DNA of 64,000 nt from Phocaeicola salanitronis DSM 18170 (GTDB lineage Bacteria; Bacteroidota; Bacteroidia; Bacteroidales; Bacteroidaceae), in the NCBI RefSeq assembly GCF_000190575.1, contig NC_015164.1:3018501-3082500 (forward strand), given 5' to 3'. Positions 33,621-42,980 of this stretch are shown piece after piece. A program made the position numbers and the translations under genes. Below the pieces are notes generated by a model. The model searched no databases and was not told the DNA's origin. It saw only the letters and a program-made list of their open reading frames with translations. The number at the start of each line of letters is the position of its first letter. The stretch's first letter is position 1.

Positions 33621-35195
33621 TTATTGAATGGTCCAGTCTTTCAGCGTATGCCGTTCACTGTCAAAATTAACTCCTACCTTCACAACGGGCAATCCGCACA
33701 GGGCGAAGCGTTCATCATAATGTTTCAAATCAATTTGCTGCATGGCTTCGGCTGCGCTCTTGTTAAGTTTCACTTCTATAATATATAAGGTATGGGCGGT
33801 ACGCATCACCACGTCTACCCTTCCTGTTGCGGTATGTACTTCCACATCCACATAATAGCCCATCAGGCTGAAGATGATGTAGAGTACCTGCTGGTAATGT
33901 CCTTCGTAGTCGGTATTGTCGGTATAGGGAACGGTAGAGAGGAAAACCTGCAATACCTGCAAGGCTCCGTCCATATCGTTGCGCGACAAGTGCCGTGCCA
34001 TTTCCCTCAGTGTCCGGTTGCTTTTCCGCGTGTCTTCGGCTATGTAAGACGGAACCAGACTGCTCATCAGTCCCAAACGTACCTCCTTATTGGGCAAATC
34101 GAGGATATAAGAACCGAATTCCGTATCCTTTCCCTTAATCGTAAGATAGCCTGCCTGATAAAGTAAAGGCATATAGTTGGTCGCACGTTCTATGGGCACG
34201 TCAAAGTCTTCCAATGCTACTTCTTCTCTTCCTATTTCAGTAGGCGGAGTATGATATTTTTTCAGCATCTCTATCAGATAAGTAGGCGTTCCGCTTCCGA
34301 ACCAATAGGCATTCAGTTCTCCCTTTCCGAATGCGTTCATCAGGCTGAAAGGATTATAGATATCAGGCGAGGGCCATGTAAAGTGATAGCCGTCATAATA
34401 GCTTTTCAGCTTATCCAACAGATTTTCTTTTGTCGTATCCAGCTTGTCCGCAAACACATCCAAGTCTGCATCCATCTGCGTGCGCATTTCGTCTTCGGTT
34501 ATGCCGCAAATAGCGGCGTATCCGTTATCCATACTGATGTTATCAATATTGTTCAGCTCACTGAAGATACTGAGCTGCGAGAACTTGGTGATGCCTGTCA
34601 GGAAGACATAGCGCAGATAAGGGTCGCATGCCTTGAGGGGACTGTAGAAGTTGCGCATCACGTTCCGCAGGGCAGGCAGATCCCGGTCTTCGTGCACCAC
34701 GTCCAAGACCGGCGCATCGTATTCGTCTATCAATACGACCACCTGCCTGCCGTATTTGGCATACGCGTCCATAATCAGGTTCGTCAGCCGGATATTCGTA
34801 TCTTGCGCTTCACGCGATGCAATCCCCAACCTGATTTCATTGTTCTGAAGCGAATTGTGCAGGTAGCGCGTGAGTGCCTCTTTGTCCATGTGCTTTCCCA
34901 AGCTCATGTCGAAATGCAGCACGGGATATTGTGTCCATTCCGTTTCCAGCCTTTCGATGGCAAGCCCTTCGAACAACTCCTTCCGCCCTTCGAAATAAGC
35001 ATGAAGCGTACTTGTCAGCAACGACTTGCCGAACCGTCTGGGACGGCTCAGGAACATATATTTGCTATTGTCATTCGCCATTCGGTAGACATACGCTGTC
35101 TTGTCGATATACAGGTAGCCTTTCGTCCTTAGTTCCGAAAAGGTCTGAATCCCTACGGGATATTTCTTTAATGCGGGCTGGTTCATACGGTTCAT
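33621..35195 (-). CDS. AAA-ATPase/PD-(D/E)XK nuclease family protein, copy 1
   Basis: A 524-residue protein. N-terminal LYIDKTAYVYRM, Walker A-like LSRPRRFGKSLLTSTL, Walker B VVVLIDEYDAPVLD and sensor YVFLTGITKFS define the AAA-ATPase-like domain (about 1-280). The C-terminal domain (about 430-520) is a PD-(D/E)XK nuclease fold: GRVDVVMRTAHTLYIIEVKLN has the Asp and Glu-x-Lys core. This family is multi-copy in Bacteroidetes; its biological role is not established. A TATTTTTG promoter box on the minus strand (35219-35212) precedes it. A close paralogue lies 107 bp upstream. Confidence 0.83.
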   Translation of the reverse strand: MNRMNQPALKKYPVGIQTFSELRTKGYLYIDKTAYVYRMANDNSKYMFLSRPRRFGKSLLTSTLHAYFEGRKELFEGLAIERLETEWTQYPVLHFDMSLGKHMDKEALTRYLHNSLQNNEIRLGIASREAQDTNIRLTNLIMDAYAKYGRQVVVLIDEYDAPVLDVVHEDRDLPALRNVMRNFYSPLKACDPYLRYVFLTGITKFSQLSIFSELNNIDNISMDNGYAAICGITEDEMRTQMDADLDVFADKLDTTKENLLDKLKSYYDGYHFTWPSPDIYNPFSLMNAFGKGELNAYWFGSGTPTYLIEMLKKYHTPPTEIGREEVALEDFDVPIERATNYMPLLYQAGYLTIKGKDTEFGSYILDLPNKEVRLGLMSSLVPSYIAEDTRKSNRTLREMARHLSRNDMDGALQVLQVFLSTVPYTDNTDYEGHYQQVLYIIFSLMGYYVDVEVHTATGRVDVVMRTAHTLYIIEVKLNKSAAEAMQQIDLKHYDERFALCGLPVVKVGVNFDSERHTLKDWTIQ

Positions 35196-35302
35196 ACATT
35201 TTACATTTCCACAAAAATACGTAATTTCATTGACCTATCCTACTTTTGAAAAGAAATCCTTTTTATCAACATGGTCAGTTCAGTCTGTGTGGCAGGAAAT
35301 TG

Positions 35303-36898
35303 TCATAAGAGTGAACCGTTTATGCCATTGTCAATCGTCCATTCCCGAATCGTATGTCGTTCACTGTCAAAATTGACTCCTACCTTTACAACGGGCAATC
35401 CGCACAGGGCGAAGCGTTCGTCATAATGTTTCAAATCGATTTGCTGCATGGCTTCGGCTGCGCTCTTGTTTAGTTTCACTTCTATAATATATAAGGTATG
35501 GGCGGTGCGCATCACCACGTCTACCCTTCCTGTAGCAGTATGCACTTCCACATCCACATAATAGCCCATCAGGCTGAAGATGATGTAGAGTACCTGCTGG
35601 TAATGTCCTTCGTAGTCGGTATTGTCAGTATAGGGAACGGTAGACAGGAATGTCTGCAAAAAATGCAAGGCTTCATCCATATTGTCATTGTGCAATTGTT
35701 CTGCCATTAAGCCCAATAAAGTTCCTACCGGTTCTGTATCGGGCACATAGTTCTGTATCAAGTTGCTCATCAGCCCTAAGCGTACTTCCCGGTTAGGGAT
35801 ATCAAGGGTGTAAAGCTGTGCAAAAGCCGCATAATCCTTGATGGTAAGGTAACCGCTTTGATACAGCAGTGGGGTTACATTGGTCATCCGCTCAATAGGG
35901 ACATCAAAATTTTCCTGTCTTACTTTCCGGCCTCCAATTTGCTGGGGAGCAACCTGATATTTACGCAGCATCTCTATCAGATAAGTAGGCGTTCCGCTTC
36001 CGAACCAATAGGAATTCAACTCCCCTTCACCGAATGCATTCATCAGGCTGTAGGGATTATAGATGTCGGGCGAGGGCCATGTAAAGTGATAGCCGTCATA
36101 ATAGCTTTTCAGCTTATCCAACAGATTTTCTTTTGTCGTATCCAGCTTGTCCGCGAACACATCCAAGTCTGCATCCATCTGCGTGCGCATCTCTTCTTCG
36201 GTTATGCCGCAGATGGCTGCATACTCTTTTGTCATGCTTATGTTTTGGATGTTGTTCAGTTCGCTGAAGATACTGAGTTGCGAGAACTTGGTGATGCCCG
36301 TCAGGAAGACATAGCGCAGGTAAGGGTCGCATGCCTTGAGGGGACTGTAGAAGTTGCGCATCACGTTCCGCAGGGCAGGCAGGTCCCGGTCTTCGTGCAC
36401 CACGTCCAAGACCGGCGCATCGTATTCGTCTATCAATACAACCACCTGCCTGCCGTATTTGGCATACGCATCCATAATCAGGTTCGTCAGCCGGATATTC
36501 GTATCTTGCGCTTCACGCGCCGCAATCCCCAACCTGATTTCATTGTTCTGAAGCAAATTGTGCAAGTAGCGCGTAAGTGCATCTTTGTCCATGTGCTTTC
36601 CCAAGCTCATGTCGAAATGCAGCACGGGATATTGCGTCCATTCCGTTTCCAGCTTTTCGACGGCAAGCCCTTCGAACAACTCCTTCCGCCCTTCGAAATA
36701 AGCATGAAGCGTACTTGTCAGCAACGACTTGCCAAACCGTCTGGGACGGCTCAGGAACATATACACGGAATTAGTATGTGTCATGCGGTATACATACTCC
36801 GTCTTATCAATATACAAATAGTCTCCTTCTCTTATTTTAGAGAATGTCTGAATCCCTACGGGATATTTCTTTAATGCGGGCTGGTTCATACGACTCAT
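35303..36898 (-). CDS. AAA-ATPase/PD-(D/E)XK nuclease family protein, copy 2
   Basis: A 531-residue paralogue of the downstream gene with the same Walker A (SRPRRFGKS), Walker B (VVVLIDEYDAP) and nuclease core (DVVMRTAHTLYIIEVK). The start at 36898 is chosen because it aligns with the other copy (MSRMNQPALKKYP against MNRMNQPALKKYP) and follows a TACTTTTG box (36922-36915). Long stretches are nearly identical to copy 1, while the N-terminal 30 residues after LYIDKT and a central block (about 330-420) differ strongly. This points to duplication followed by local divergence or gene conversion. Confidence 0.83.
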   Translation of the reverse strand: MSRMNQPALKKYPVGIQTFSKIREGDYLYIDKTEYVYRMTHTNSVYMFLSRPRRFGKSLLTSTLHAYFEGRKELFEGLAVEKLETEWTQYPVLHFDMSLGKHMDKDALTRYLHNLLQNNEIRLGIAAREAQDTNIRLTNLIMDAYAKYGRQVVVLIDEYDAPVLDVVHEDRDLPALRNVMRNFYSPLKACDPYLRYVFLTGITKFSQLSIFSELNNIQNISMTKEYAAICGITEEEMRTQMDADLDVFADKLDTTKENLLDKLKSYYDGYHFTWPSPDIYNPYSLMNAFGEGELNSYWFGSGTPTYLIEMLRKYQVAPQQIGGRKVRQENFDVPIERMTNVTPLLYQSGYLTIKDYAAFAQLYTLDIPNREVRLGLMSNLIQNYVPDTEPVGTLLGLMAEQLHNDNMDEALHFLQTFLSTVPYTDNTDYEGHYQQVLYIIFSLMGYYVDVEVHTATGRVDVVMRTAHTLYIIEVKLNKSAAEAMQQIDLKHYDERFALCGLPVVKVGVNFDSERHTIREWTIDNGINGSLL

Positions 36899-36966
36899 AC
36901 ATTTTGCGTTTCCACAAAAGTAAGCATTTCCGTTGACTTTTTCTTTTCTTTCGGGAAGAAATTGGC

Positions 36967-37150
36967 TTATAAACAACCGAGCATATGCCGCAAGATACTT
37001 TCCCCTTCCCCATAAGGATAAGGCACGGCACATACGATGACAAGCAGCGTGCATACGATGACGAGCAGTACGATGATGTTCCAGCGTACCAATACCGGAG
37101 GAATGGTGCCGATGATGCGCCGCACCTTCTCCGAGCGAAGTTCAATACCA
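36967..37150 (-). pseudogene. HlyD-type secretion adaptor, N-terminal remnant
   Basis: The frame read from about 37147 gives IELRSEKVRRIIGTIPP, a hydrophobic helix (VRWNIIVLLVIVCTLLVIV) and PYPYGEGESIL, then stops at 36967. This is the N-terminal anchor of a HlyD/membrane-fusion adaptor; its start codon and the remaining few hundred residues are missing. It directly abuts the truncated C39 exporter, in the order usual for such operons. Confidence 0.7.
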
Positions 37151-37154
37151 GCGT

Positions 37155-38009
37155 CTAGTTGGTAAGAAACGACTGCACCCGACTATGGTCACTCATGCGC
37201 TGCAACAGGTCGCCCATCAGTTTCGTGTCGAAGAACGGCATGGGCAGCTTCAGCAGTTTGATGAAGAAGGCGCTCACCAGCGAGATGTTGATGCGCATGG
37301 AGATATGCAGCAGCCAACGGCGGATAAAGTCGGTCGAGGTGCGCCCGATGACAATCATCAGCTCGCCCAGCAGTATCAGCCAAATTAACCGGATATCTTG
37401 GTGCTTGATGCCCAAGTCAACGATCGCTTGCGTAAGGAAAGGCAGGATGAGCTGCAGCAGGCTCCCTACGAGCAGCCCCAAGGCAATCTGCACGAAGTAC
37501 CGGCGGTATTGTTTCAGGTATCCCATCAGGAAGCGGAACGAGTGTATGCCTTCCGCCTCATCTCCTTTCGGCCTGCCGAACTCCGGGGTAGGCTCCAGAA
37601 ACATGGCGACTCCTTTTTCCTCCCCTTGCGAGGTGGTGCTTATCCAGTGACTCTTGAATTCTTCCTTAGTATATCTGATTTTCCCTTTGCCCGGGTCGGC
37701 GATGTAGAAGTTTTTCCCTCTCCTTATTTTATATAATACCACGAAATGGTTCTGGTTCCAGTGGAGGATGCAAGGAAGAGGGGCTTTGGCTAATTGTCCG
37801 ATAGTCATGCGGCCGCAAGTTGTATTCAAGCCCAACTTACAAGCCGCTTCACTGATTCCCAATAAGGACACGCCTTCCGTAGTTGCAAAACAACGGTCGG
37901 CAAGCTGCTCCAACGTGTATTCTTTATGATAATAGCTGCATATCATCTGCAGGCAAGCTATGCCGCACTGCATGGAGTCGTGCTGAAAACGGAAAGGGAA
38001 TTTCCTCAT
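37155..38009 (-). pseudogene. C39 peptidase-containing ABC exporter, truncated before the ATPase domain
   Basis: About 284 residues remain of a protein usually about 700-730 long. The C39 leader-peptidase domain is intact: FQHDSMQCGIACL (catalytic Cys15), NHFVVLYKI (His) and IADPGKGKI (Asp). It is followed by the first transmembrane helices, ending SDHSRVQSFLTN and a stop; the rest of the transmembrane domain and the whole nucleotide-binding domain are gone. The start at 38009 follows GGAGGAG at good spacing. It can no longer power export, though the peptidase might still fold. It was part of a bacteriocin/RiPP-type export operon with the neighbouring fragments. Confidence 0.83.
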
Positions 38010-38022
38010 AAACATCTCCTCC

Positions 38023-38784
38023 TCAAAGCCTTGCCTTTTCGGCTGCACCGGAACCGCTTCCCTGGTATTTCTTCACTTTCGACGAATTGAATTTATAACT
38101 CAATGTCAGGATGACAATCCTCGATTCGTCATGGTTGGTCTGATGGATAAACGTATTGGTATTGTAGAATTTGGCTTTTAGGTGATACGTGTCAAAGATA
38201 TCCCTCACCTTCAGGTTTACGTCCAGGCTTCCGTTAAAGAACGAACGGTACAGGCTTGCGTCCAACCTCCAGAAAGAAAAGAGCTCCGCATGCTCGTAGC
38301 TTCCCCTGCTTTGGTAATTGAAATCCAAACCGAAGACAAATCCGGCGGGCAGCTGGAAGGAATTGTTGAATGTGGTCAGGAAAACAGGATTATCGAATTT
38401 CTTCTCATGCCCATTGTATATGTCTGAAAACCATTGTGTGGTTAGTCCTAAAGACAATACCGGCTTCCAGATACCGAATGTCGGCGAGAGGCTCGCGAGT
38501 GCATTCATGCGGTGAATCTTGTCGAAGTTCCTGTTAGTTATATACATGATTTTTCCGTTGCCCTCATAAGGCTCGTTAATCGTCATGATGGCATCTTTTT
38601 CGTGTTCGTAAGCTAAGTTGAAATACAGCCACTTCCACGAAGCGGACAAGTCAAGGCTTTGCCTTTTCGACGGTTTCAGGAAAGGATTTCCTCCTTGATA
38701 TGAGTACCGGTTGTTATAGGTAACATTACCGTCCAACTGGCCATAGTCCGGACGTGTCTGTCTTTTCCTGATTTTACTAGACAC
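38023..38784 (-). pseudogene. Outer-membrane beta-barrel protein, C-terminal fragment
   Basis: About 240 residues match the C-terminal barrel of the TonB-receptor-like outer membrane proteins: RPDYGQLDGNVTYNNRYSYQ, GNPFLKPS and repeated aromatic beta strands up to ILTLSYKF. The plug domain and most of the barrel are missing; the homology breaks near 38775, beside a TAGACACTT repeat. It ends 13 bp before the C39 exporter start, which fits the usual operon order of barrel, C39 exporter and HlyD. Not functional as a barrel. Confidence 0.75.
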
Positions 38785-39103
38785 TTTTTCTTTTGATAAA
38801 CTAATTCAGTAGACACTTCCTTCACTTGTGGTACTGTATAAGTAGCCACTCTCCTGAAAGCTGTGCTTTTTTAGTTGCCGGATACCCCGGACATGCAGAG
38901 CCCGGCCTTGTTGTTTGGCAAAACCGGATGCCCTTCGACAGGGCATTCGATTTTTGGTCAGGTACTCCGGCATACGCTTTCGCCCTGCCCTGTCGTCTGG
39001 CTTTGCAATGATACGTCATTATTTTCATTTTTGGACGCTTTGGGGGCATATTTTTTCTTCTTCCACATCTTTGTTTTTTATTGGATTTTTTGACTGGTTC
39101 GTT
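38785..39103. other. Intergenic segment at the edge of the decayed export locus
   Basis: No convincing gene is seen in these 319 bp. Near the left end TAGACACTT occurs twice (around 38781 and 38812) as direct repeats, next to the point where the barrel gene is cut. A short frame on the minus strand has no recognisable domain. The left end may be an insertion or deletion scar. Confidence 0.4.
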
Positions 39104-39673
39104 TTACTTTCCCAAAGGGTAGCTCAATTCTTTATAAGCGGTGGCGGGGATGATTTTCACTTCTTCTCCGCATAAAAGGAACAGGGCGTTGCCCACTTTT
39201 CCTATTTGTTTGCCGGTTAATGTTTCGTTATTTTGATACCGGACGGTAATGTCTTTTTTCTGGGGTACGGCATTGTAAGTGTATACGCCATAAAAATAGG
39301 CTCCATAAAATATATAGGCGGTAATGACAAAGATATAGCTGGCGGGCTTATACCAGCTTCTTTCGGCCCATTTAAAAGTCCATTTCTTATAGGACTTTGG
39401 AAAATGTTTTTTCCAAAGCTTGTCCATTTTCATGGTGAAGAGAACCAGCAGCATTGAGCCGAAGATGAAAAGCAGGATGTGCATGTCTTCGAATGGAGAA
39501 ATCAGGAAGTCGAAGACCGATGCGTATTGGAAGATGTTCAGTCCGAACATTTCGAATCTGAAGTAATTGAAAATCATGCCGATGATGACCATAATGAGGT
39601 AACCTATCGGCAGGAAACGGGAGAGTTCTCCCGTTACCCGTTCATAGGTATTCTTTTGCGTTTCGTTTTCCAT
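39104..39673 (-). CDS. Membrane protein of unknown function
   Basis: A 189-residue protein with four probable hydrophobic helices (about 20-38, 49-62, 64-82, 110-130) and a C-terminal soluble part of about 60 residues (VRYQNNETLTGKQIGKVGNALFLLCGEEVKIIP). I do not recognise the family. It starts 19 bp after the stop of the GH140 gene on the same strand, so it may be cotranscribed. No catalytic motif is visible. Confidence 0.6.
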   Translation of the reverse strand: MENETQKNTYERVTGELSRFLPIGYLIMVIIGMIFNYFRFEMFGLNIFQYASVFDFLISPFEDMHILLFIFGSMLLVLFTMKMDKLWKKHFPKSYKKWTFKWAERSWYKPASYIFVITAYIFYGAYFYGVYTYNAVPQKKDITVRYQNNETLTGKQIGKVGNALFLLCGEEVKIIPATAYKELSYPLGK

Positions 39674-39692
39674 TGTTTTGCAAGTGCATATT

Positions 39693-41099
39693 TTATTTCA
39701 TATATTCCGCCTCCGCGTCTGTTACAATCAGCACTCGGTCGGCTCCCTGCATGTAGGGGGCATCGTACTGGAAGTCGGTGACGCGGTTTTCGAACTCGCC
39801 GATGTATTCGGTGGTTCCGTCTGTGGGGCGGAACCACCATGCTTTTTTCTTGTTTCCCTTGATTCGGGTCAGGTCGATTTGCATGGGGCGTGCGCTGTAG
39901 TTGTACACCAGCAGGTAGTCGTCTCCGCGGGTGGCGATGAGGCGGTCGTAGCGTTCGCCGTTCGTCCCGGCTATGACGCTTTGGTCGGGGACGCGTTCGA
40001 AATAGGGGAAGCGTAGCATCAGCTCCTTCAGGTATTTCATTTGGTTGAAGCCGGGAGCGTCCAGTGCCTCCATCCATGTCTTATCGGCTCCGTAGGCAGG
40101 GGCATAGCCGGGGCGGTAGAACTGCATGATGGAATTGTGGCCGTAGGTGTGTCCGCACGAGCCGGCAAAGACCGACCAGTAGGCGTAGCGGCGCACGTCG
40201 TTTGCCGTCCAGCGGGGTTGGGCAGGGTCGTGCAGTCCGTGCGGGATGTCTTCGTAGCTGGGCTCGGCATCGAGCACGGGCTTCAGCGGACGGCAGGCAA
40301 GGCTGGCTTCTACGTACCGCCAGTTGTCTTCCGCCACGTTGCTGTCCGCCAGGTTGTCGCCGTCTCCCTTGCGCTGGCCGTATCGCCGGTGCCCGCTCTG
40401 GAACATGTTGAAGTCGAGCCACGGGGCATCGTTGAACCATGTGGCGGACATTGTTCGTCCGAAGGGGTGGAAGGTCATCAAGTGGTTCTTGTCGATGGCA
40501 CGGATGCTCGTTGCCAACGCTTCCCATACTTCGGTCTTGACATCACCCCGCGTGTCTCCTCCGATAATCCATACGATGTTGGGGCAATCTTTATAGCGGT
40601 TGGCAAGGAAGGTACCGTATTGTTTGGCTTCTTCTTCGTTCATAAAGCCGCTTCGCACCAGTCCGCCCCAGATGCAGACCATACCTATATAAATGCCTTT
40701 GCTTTCGGCGGCGCGGACGATGTAGTCCATGTGGTCCCAGTATCCGTACGTGCCTTCACGGTCGATGCGGCTGAAGTCGAATCCGTCGGGCATGGACGCT
40801 TGCCCGTAGGCGTTGGTGGCGGGCACGCCGTTGACGGTCTGCACTTGCACCACGTTGTAGCCTGCCTGCCGGCAACGCTCCAGGTAGAACGACACTTCAT
40901 CGCGGTTGAGCCGTTCGGGCATCAGCCAGCCCGTGTCGCCCAGCCAGAAGAAAGGCGTCCCGTTTTCGTGCATCAGGTAACGTCCGTTATCGGACACTTT
41001 CAGTTTCCCGTTTTCCCAGGGGAGTTGCGTCGGGCAAGCAGTAGATGCCAGCAGGCAGCTTGCGGCGGCGAAGAGGAGTTTCCGTAAAAATGTTTTCAT
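39693..41099 (-). CDS. GH140 apiosidase-like glycoside hydrolase (DUF4038)
   Basis: A 468-residue exported protein (signal peptide about 1-24). The TIM-barrel part is typical of DUF4038/GH140: GTPFFWLGDTGWLMPERLNRDE, NVVQVQTVNG, VWIIGGDTRGD (catalytic Asp candidate) and KPVLDAEPSYEDIP (catalytic Glu candidate). A C-terminal beta domain (about 385-465) follows. Characterised GH140 enzymes cut the apiose-rhamnose linkages in rhamnogalacturonan-II. This fits the nearby rhamnose operon, transcribed divergently from 41396. Confidence 0.85.
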   Translation of the reverse strand: MKTFLRKLLFAAASCLLASTACPTQLPWENGKLKVSDNGRYLMHENGTPFFWLGDTGWLMPERLNRDEVSFYLERCRQAGYNVVQVQTVNGVPATNAYGQASMPDGFDFSRIDREGTYGYWDHMDYIVRAAESKGIYIGMVCIWGGLVRSGFMNEEEAKQYGTFLANRYKDCPNIVWIIGGDTRGDVKTEVWEALATSIRAIDKNHLMTFHPFGRTMSATWFNDAPWLDFNMFQSGHRRYGQRKGDGDNLADSNVAEDNWRYVEASLACRPLKPVLDAEPSYEDIPHGLHDPAQPRWTANDVRRYAYWSVFAGSCGHTYGHNSIMQFYRPGYAPAYGADKTWMEALDAPGFNQMKYLKELMLRFPYFERVPDQSVIAGTNGERYDRLIATRGDDYLLVYNYSARPMQIDLTRIKGNKKKAWWFRPTDGTTEYIGEFENRVTDFQYDAPYMQGADRVLIVTDAEAEYMK

Positions 41100-41131
41100 G
41101 GTCTTAAATGATAAAAAGTTATTGTTTTACT

Positions 41132-41235
41132 TTATTGAACGCAAAGACGCAAAGGCGCAGAGGAATAATTTTAAGAGAAGGCAAAAGGCACGGAGCCAAA
41201 TGAGCTCTGCGCCTTTGCGTCTCTGCGTTCAATAA
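41132..41235. repeat. GCAAAGACGCAAAGGCGCAGAG hairpin
   Basis: TTGAACGCAAAGACGCAAAG on the left and CTTTGCGTCTCTGCGTTCAA on the right form a long stem around a loop of about 50 bases. It resembles the ACACAGAGACAC family in layout. It lies between the divergent GH140 and rhaB genes; the rest of that 296-bp gap holds the rhaB promoter. Confidence 0.75.
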
Positions 41236-41345
41236 TATTTATCCGGCGGTAAAGATAAGTAAATTTGCGAATACCTGCTGAATAACATGCCAAAATGTTT
41301 ATGTTTTCGGTCAAAATGTGCATGATAGCGTATGAATATTTCGCT

Positions 41346-41353
41346 TATCTTTG
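41346..41353 (+). promoter_or_regulatory. -7 box of the rhamnose operon
   Basis: TATCTTTG fits TAnnTTTG, start site near 41360. This places the transcript start downstream of an upstream in-frame TTG and so supports the ATG at 41396. The absence of a good -33 TTTG fits dependence on the AraC-type activator encoded at the operon end. Confidence 0.6.
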
Positions 41354-41395
41354 CGAACAAAAGAAAATTTGGTAACATTAAACTCGGAACAGGCT

Positions 41396-42856
41396 ATGAC
41401 AAAATGCTTTTTCGCCGTCGACCTCGGGGCTACCAGCGGGCGTACGATAATAGGCTCTTTCACTCAGGAAGGACTGGTAACAGAAGAAATGAACCGTTTC
41501 CCCAATCATATCATCGAGACAGGAGGACACTTCTACTGGGATATCTACGAACTTTACCGGAACATTCTGGAGGGGCTGAAACGGGCTGCGGCGCGTGAGG
41601 ACATCGAAATCACCTCGATCGGCATCGATACGTGGGGCGTGGATTTCGTGTGCGTGGGCAAGGACGGAAGCCAGCTCCGCCAGCCTTATTCGTACCGCGA
41701 CCCGCATACCGAGGGCGCTCCCGAGAAGTATTTCAGCCGGGTGCCGCGCAGCCGGGTGTACGGGCTGACCGGCATCCAGGTGATGAACTTCAATTCCATA
41801 TTCCAGCTCGACACGATGCTCCGCCACAAGGACAGCGCGCTGGAAGCGGCTGATAAGCTGCTCTTTATCCCCGACGCGCTGAGCTATATGCTCACGGGCG
41901 AGATGGTGTGCGAATATACCATTGCCTCTACCGCCCAGCTGGTGAACGCGAAGACGCGCCGCCTGGAGCCCGAGCTGCTGAAAAGCCTGATGCTGGACGA
42001 AGACAACTTCGGCCGCTTTGTCTATCCGGGCGAGACCGTGGGCACGCTTACCGAAGAGGTGCAGCGCATCACCGGGCTGGGAGCCGTGCCCGTGATTGCC
42101 GTAGCCGGACACGATACGGCATCGGCGGTGGCTGCGGTTCCTGCGCAAAACAAGAACTTCGCTTACCTGAGCAGCGGCACGTGGTCGCTGATGGGGGTGG
42201 AGACCGATGCGCCGGTCATCAACGCCGATACCGAAGCTTTGAACTTTACGAACGAAGGCGGAGTGAACGGTACCATCCGTCTGCTGAAGAATATCTGCGG
42301 CATGTGGCTCTTGGAGCGTTGCCGTGCCGGATGGGGCGAGACTTCCTATCCCGAACTGATAGCCGAGGCGAATGCCAGCGAACCGTTCCGCAACCTGATT
42401 GCGCCCGATGACCCTGTCTTCGCCAACCCTGCGGATATGGAAGAAGCCATCAAGGCGTATTGCACGGCACACAAGCAGCCTGCCATCGAGACGCGCGGGC
42501 AAATCGTGCGCTGCATCTTCGAGAGCCTTGCCTTGCGCTACCGCCAGGTGCTGGAAAACCTTCAGACGCTTTCGCCCAATCCGATAGAAGTGTTGCACGT
42601 CATCGGCGGAGGAAGCCGCAACGAACTGCTCAACCAGTGGACGGCAAATGCCATCGGCATCCCCGTGGTTGCGGGCCCGTCGGAAGCTACTGCCGTGGGC
42701 AATATCATGATTCAGGCGCTGGCTGCCGGAAAAGCTACCGACATCCAGCTGATGCGCCGCTTCGTGAGCCAGGCGATTCCGCTCAAGACCTTCCAGCCCC
42801 AGCACAAAGAGGTATGGGACGCCGCTTATTTGCAGTTTAAGACGGTGACGCAATAA
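41396..42856 (+). CDS. rhaB: L-rhamnulose kinase
   Basis: A 486-residue FGGY-family sugar kinase. The N-terminal phosphate loop FFAVDLGATSGRTIIGSF, the sugar-binding WGVDFV, the mid-domain GHDTASAVAAVP and LSSGTWSLMG, and the C-terminal HVIGGGSRNELLNQWTANA are all of the rhamnulokinase type. It phosphorylates L-rhamnulose at C1. First gene of a five-gene rhamnose operon; in B. thetaiotaomicron the equivalent is called rhaK. A hairpin separates it from the isomerase gene. Confidence 0.94.
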   Translation: MTKCFFAVDLGATSGRTIIGSFTQEGLVTEEMNRFPNHIIETGGHFYWDIYELYRNILEGLKRAAAREDIEITSIGIDTWGVDFVCVGKDGSQLRQPYSYRDPHTEGAPEKYFSRVPRSRVYGLTGIQVMNFNSIFQLDTMLRHKDSALEAADKLLFIPDALSYMLTGEMVCEYTIASTAQLVNAKTRRLEPELLKSLMLDEDNFGRFVYPGETVGTLTEEVQRITGLGAVPVIAVAGHDTASAVAAVPAQNKNFAYLSSGTWSLMGVETDAPVINADTEALNFTNEGGVNGTIRLLKNICGMWLLERCRAGWGETSYPELIAEANASEPFRNLIAPDDPVFANPADMEEAIKAYCTAHKQPAIETRGQIVRCIFESLALRYRQVLENLQTLSPNPIEVLHVIGGGSRNELLNQWTANAIGIPVVAGPSEATAVGNIMIQALAAGKATDIQLMRRFVSQAIPLKTFQPQHKEVWDAAYLQFKTVTQ

Positions 42857-42865
42857 TATAAAATA

Positions 42866-42923
42866 GGAGTTAAGCCAATAGTTTTGTTGGTGGAAGCATT
42901 GGTGAAGGTATCGGCTTAACTCC
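42866..42923 (+). repeat. Intercistronic hairpin between rhaB and rhaA
   Basis: GGAGTTAAGCC (42866-42876) and GGCTTAACTCC (42913-42923) are perfect inverted repeats around a 36-base loop. No T-run follows immediately, so an mRNA-stability or attenuation element fits better than a terminator. Confidence 0.7.
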
Positions 42924-42980
42924 TTAACTTCATAACTCCTTTGAATCAACTTATTCATTAACATAAAAAACAATACTATT

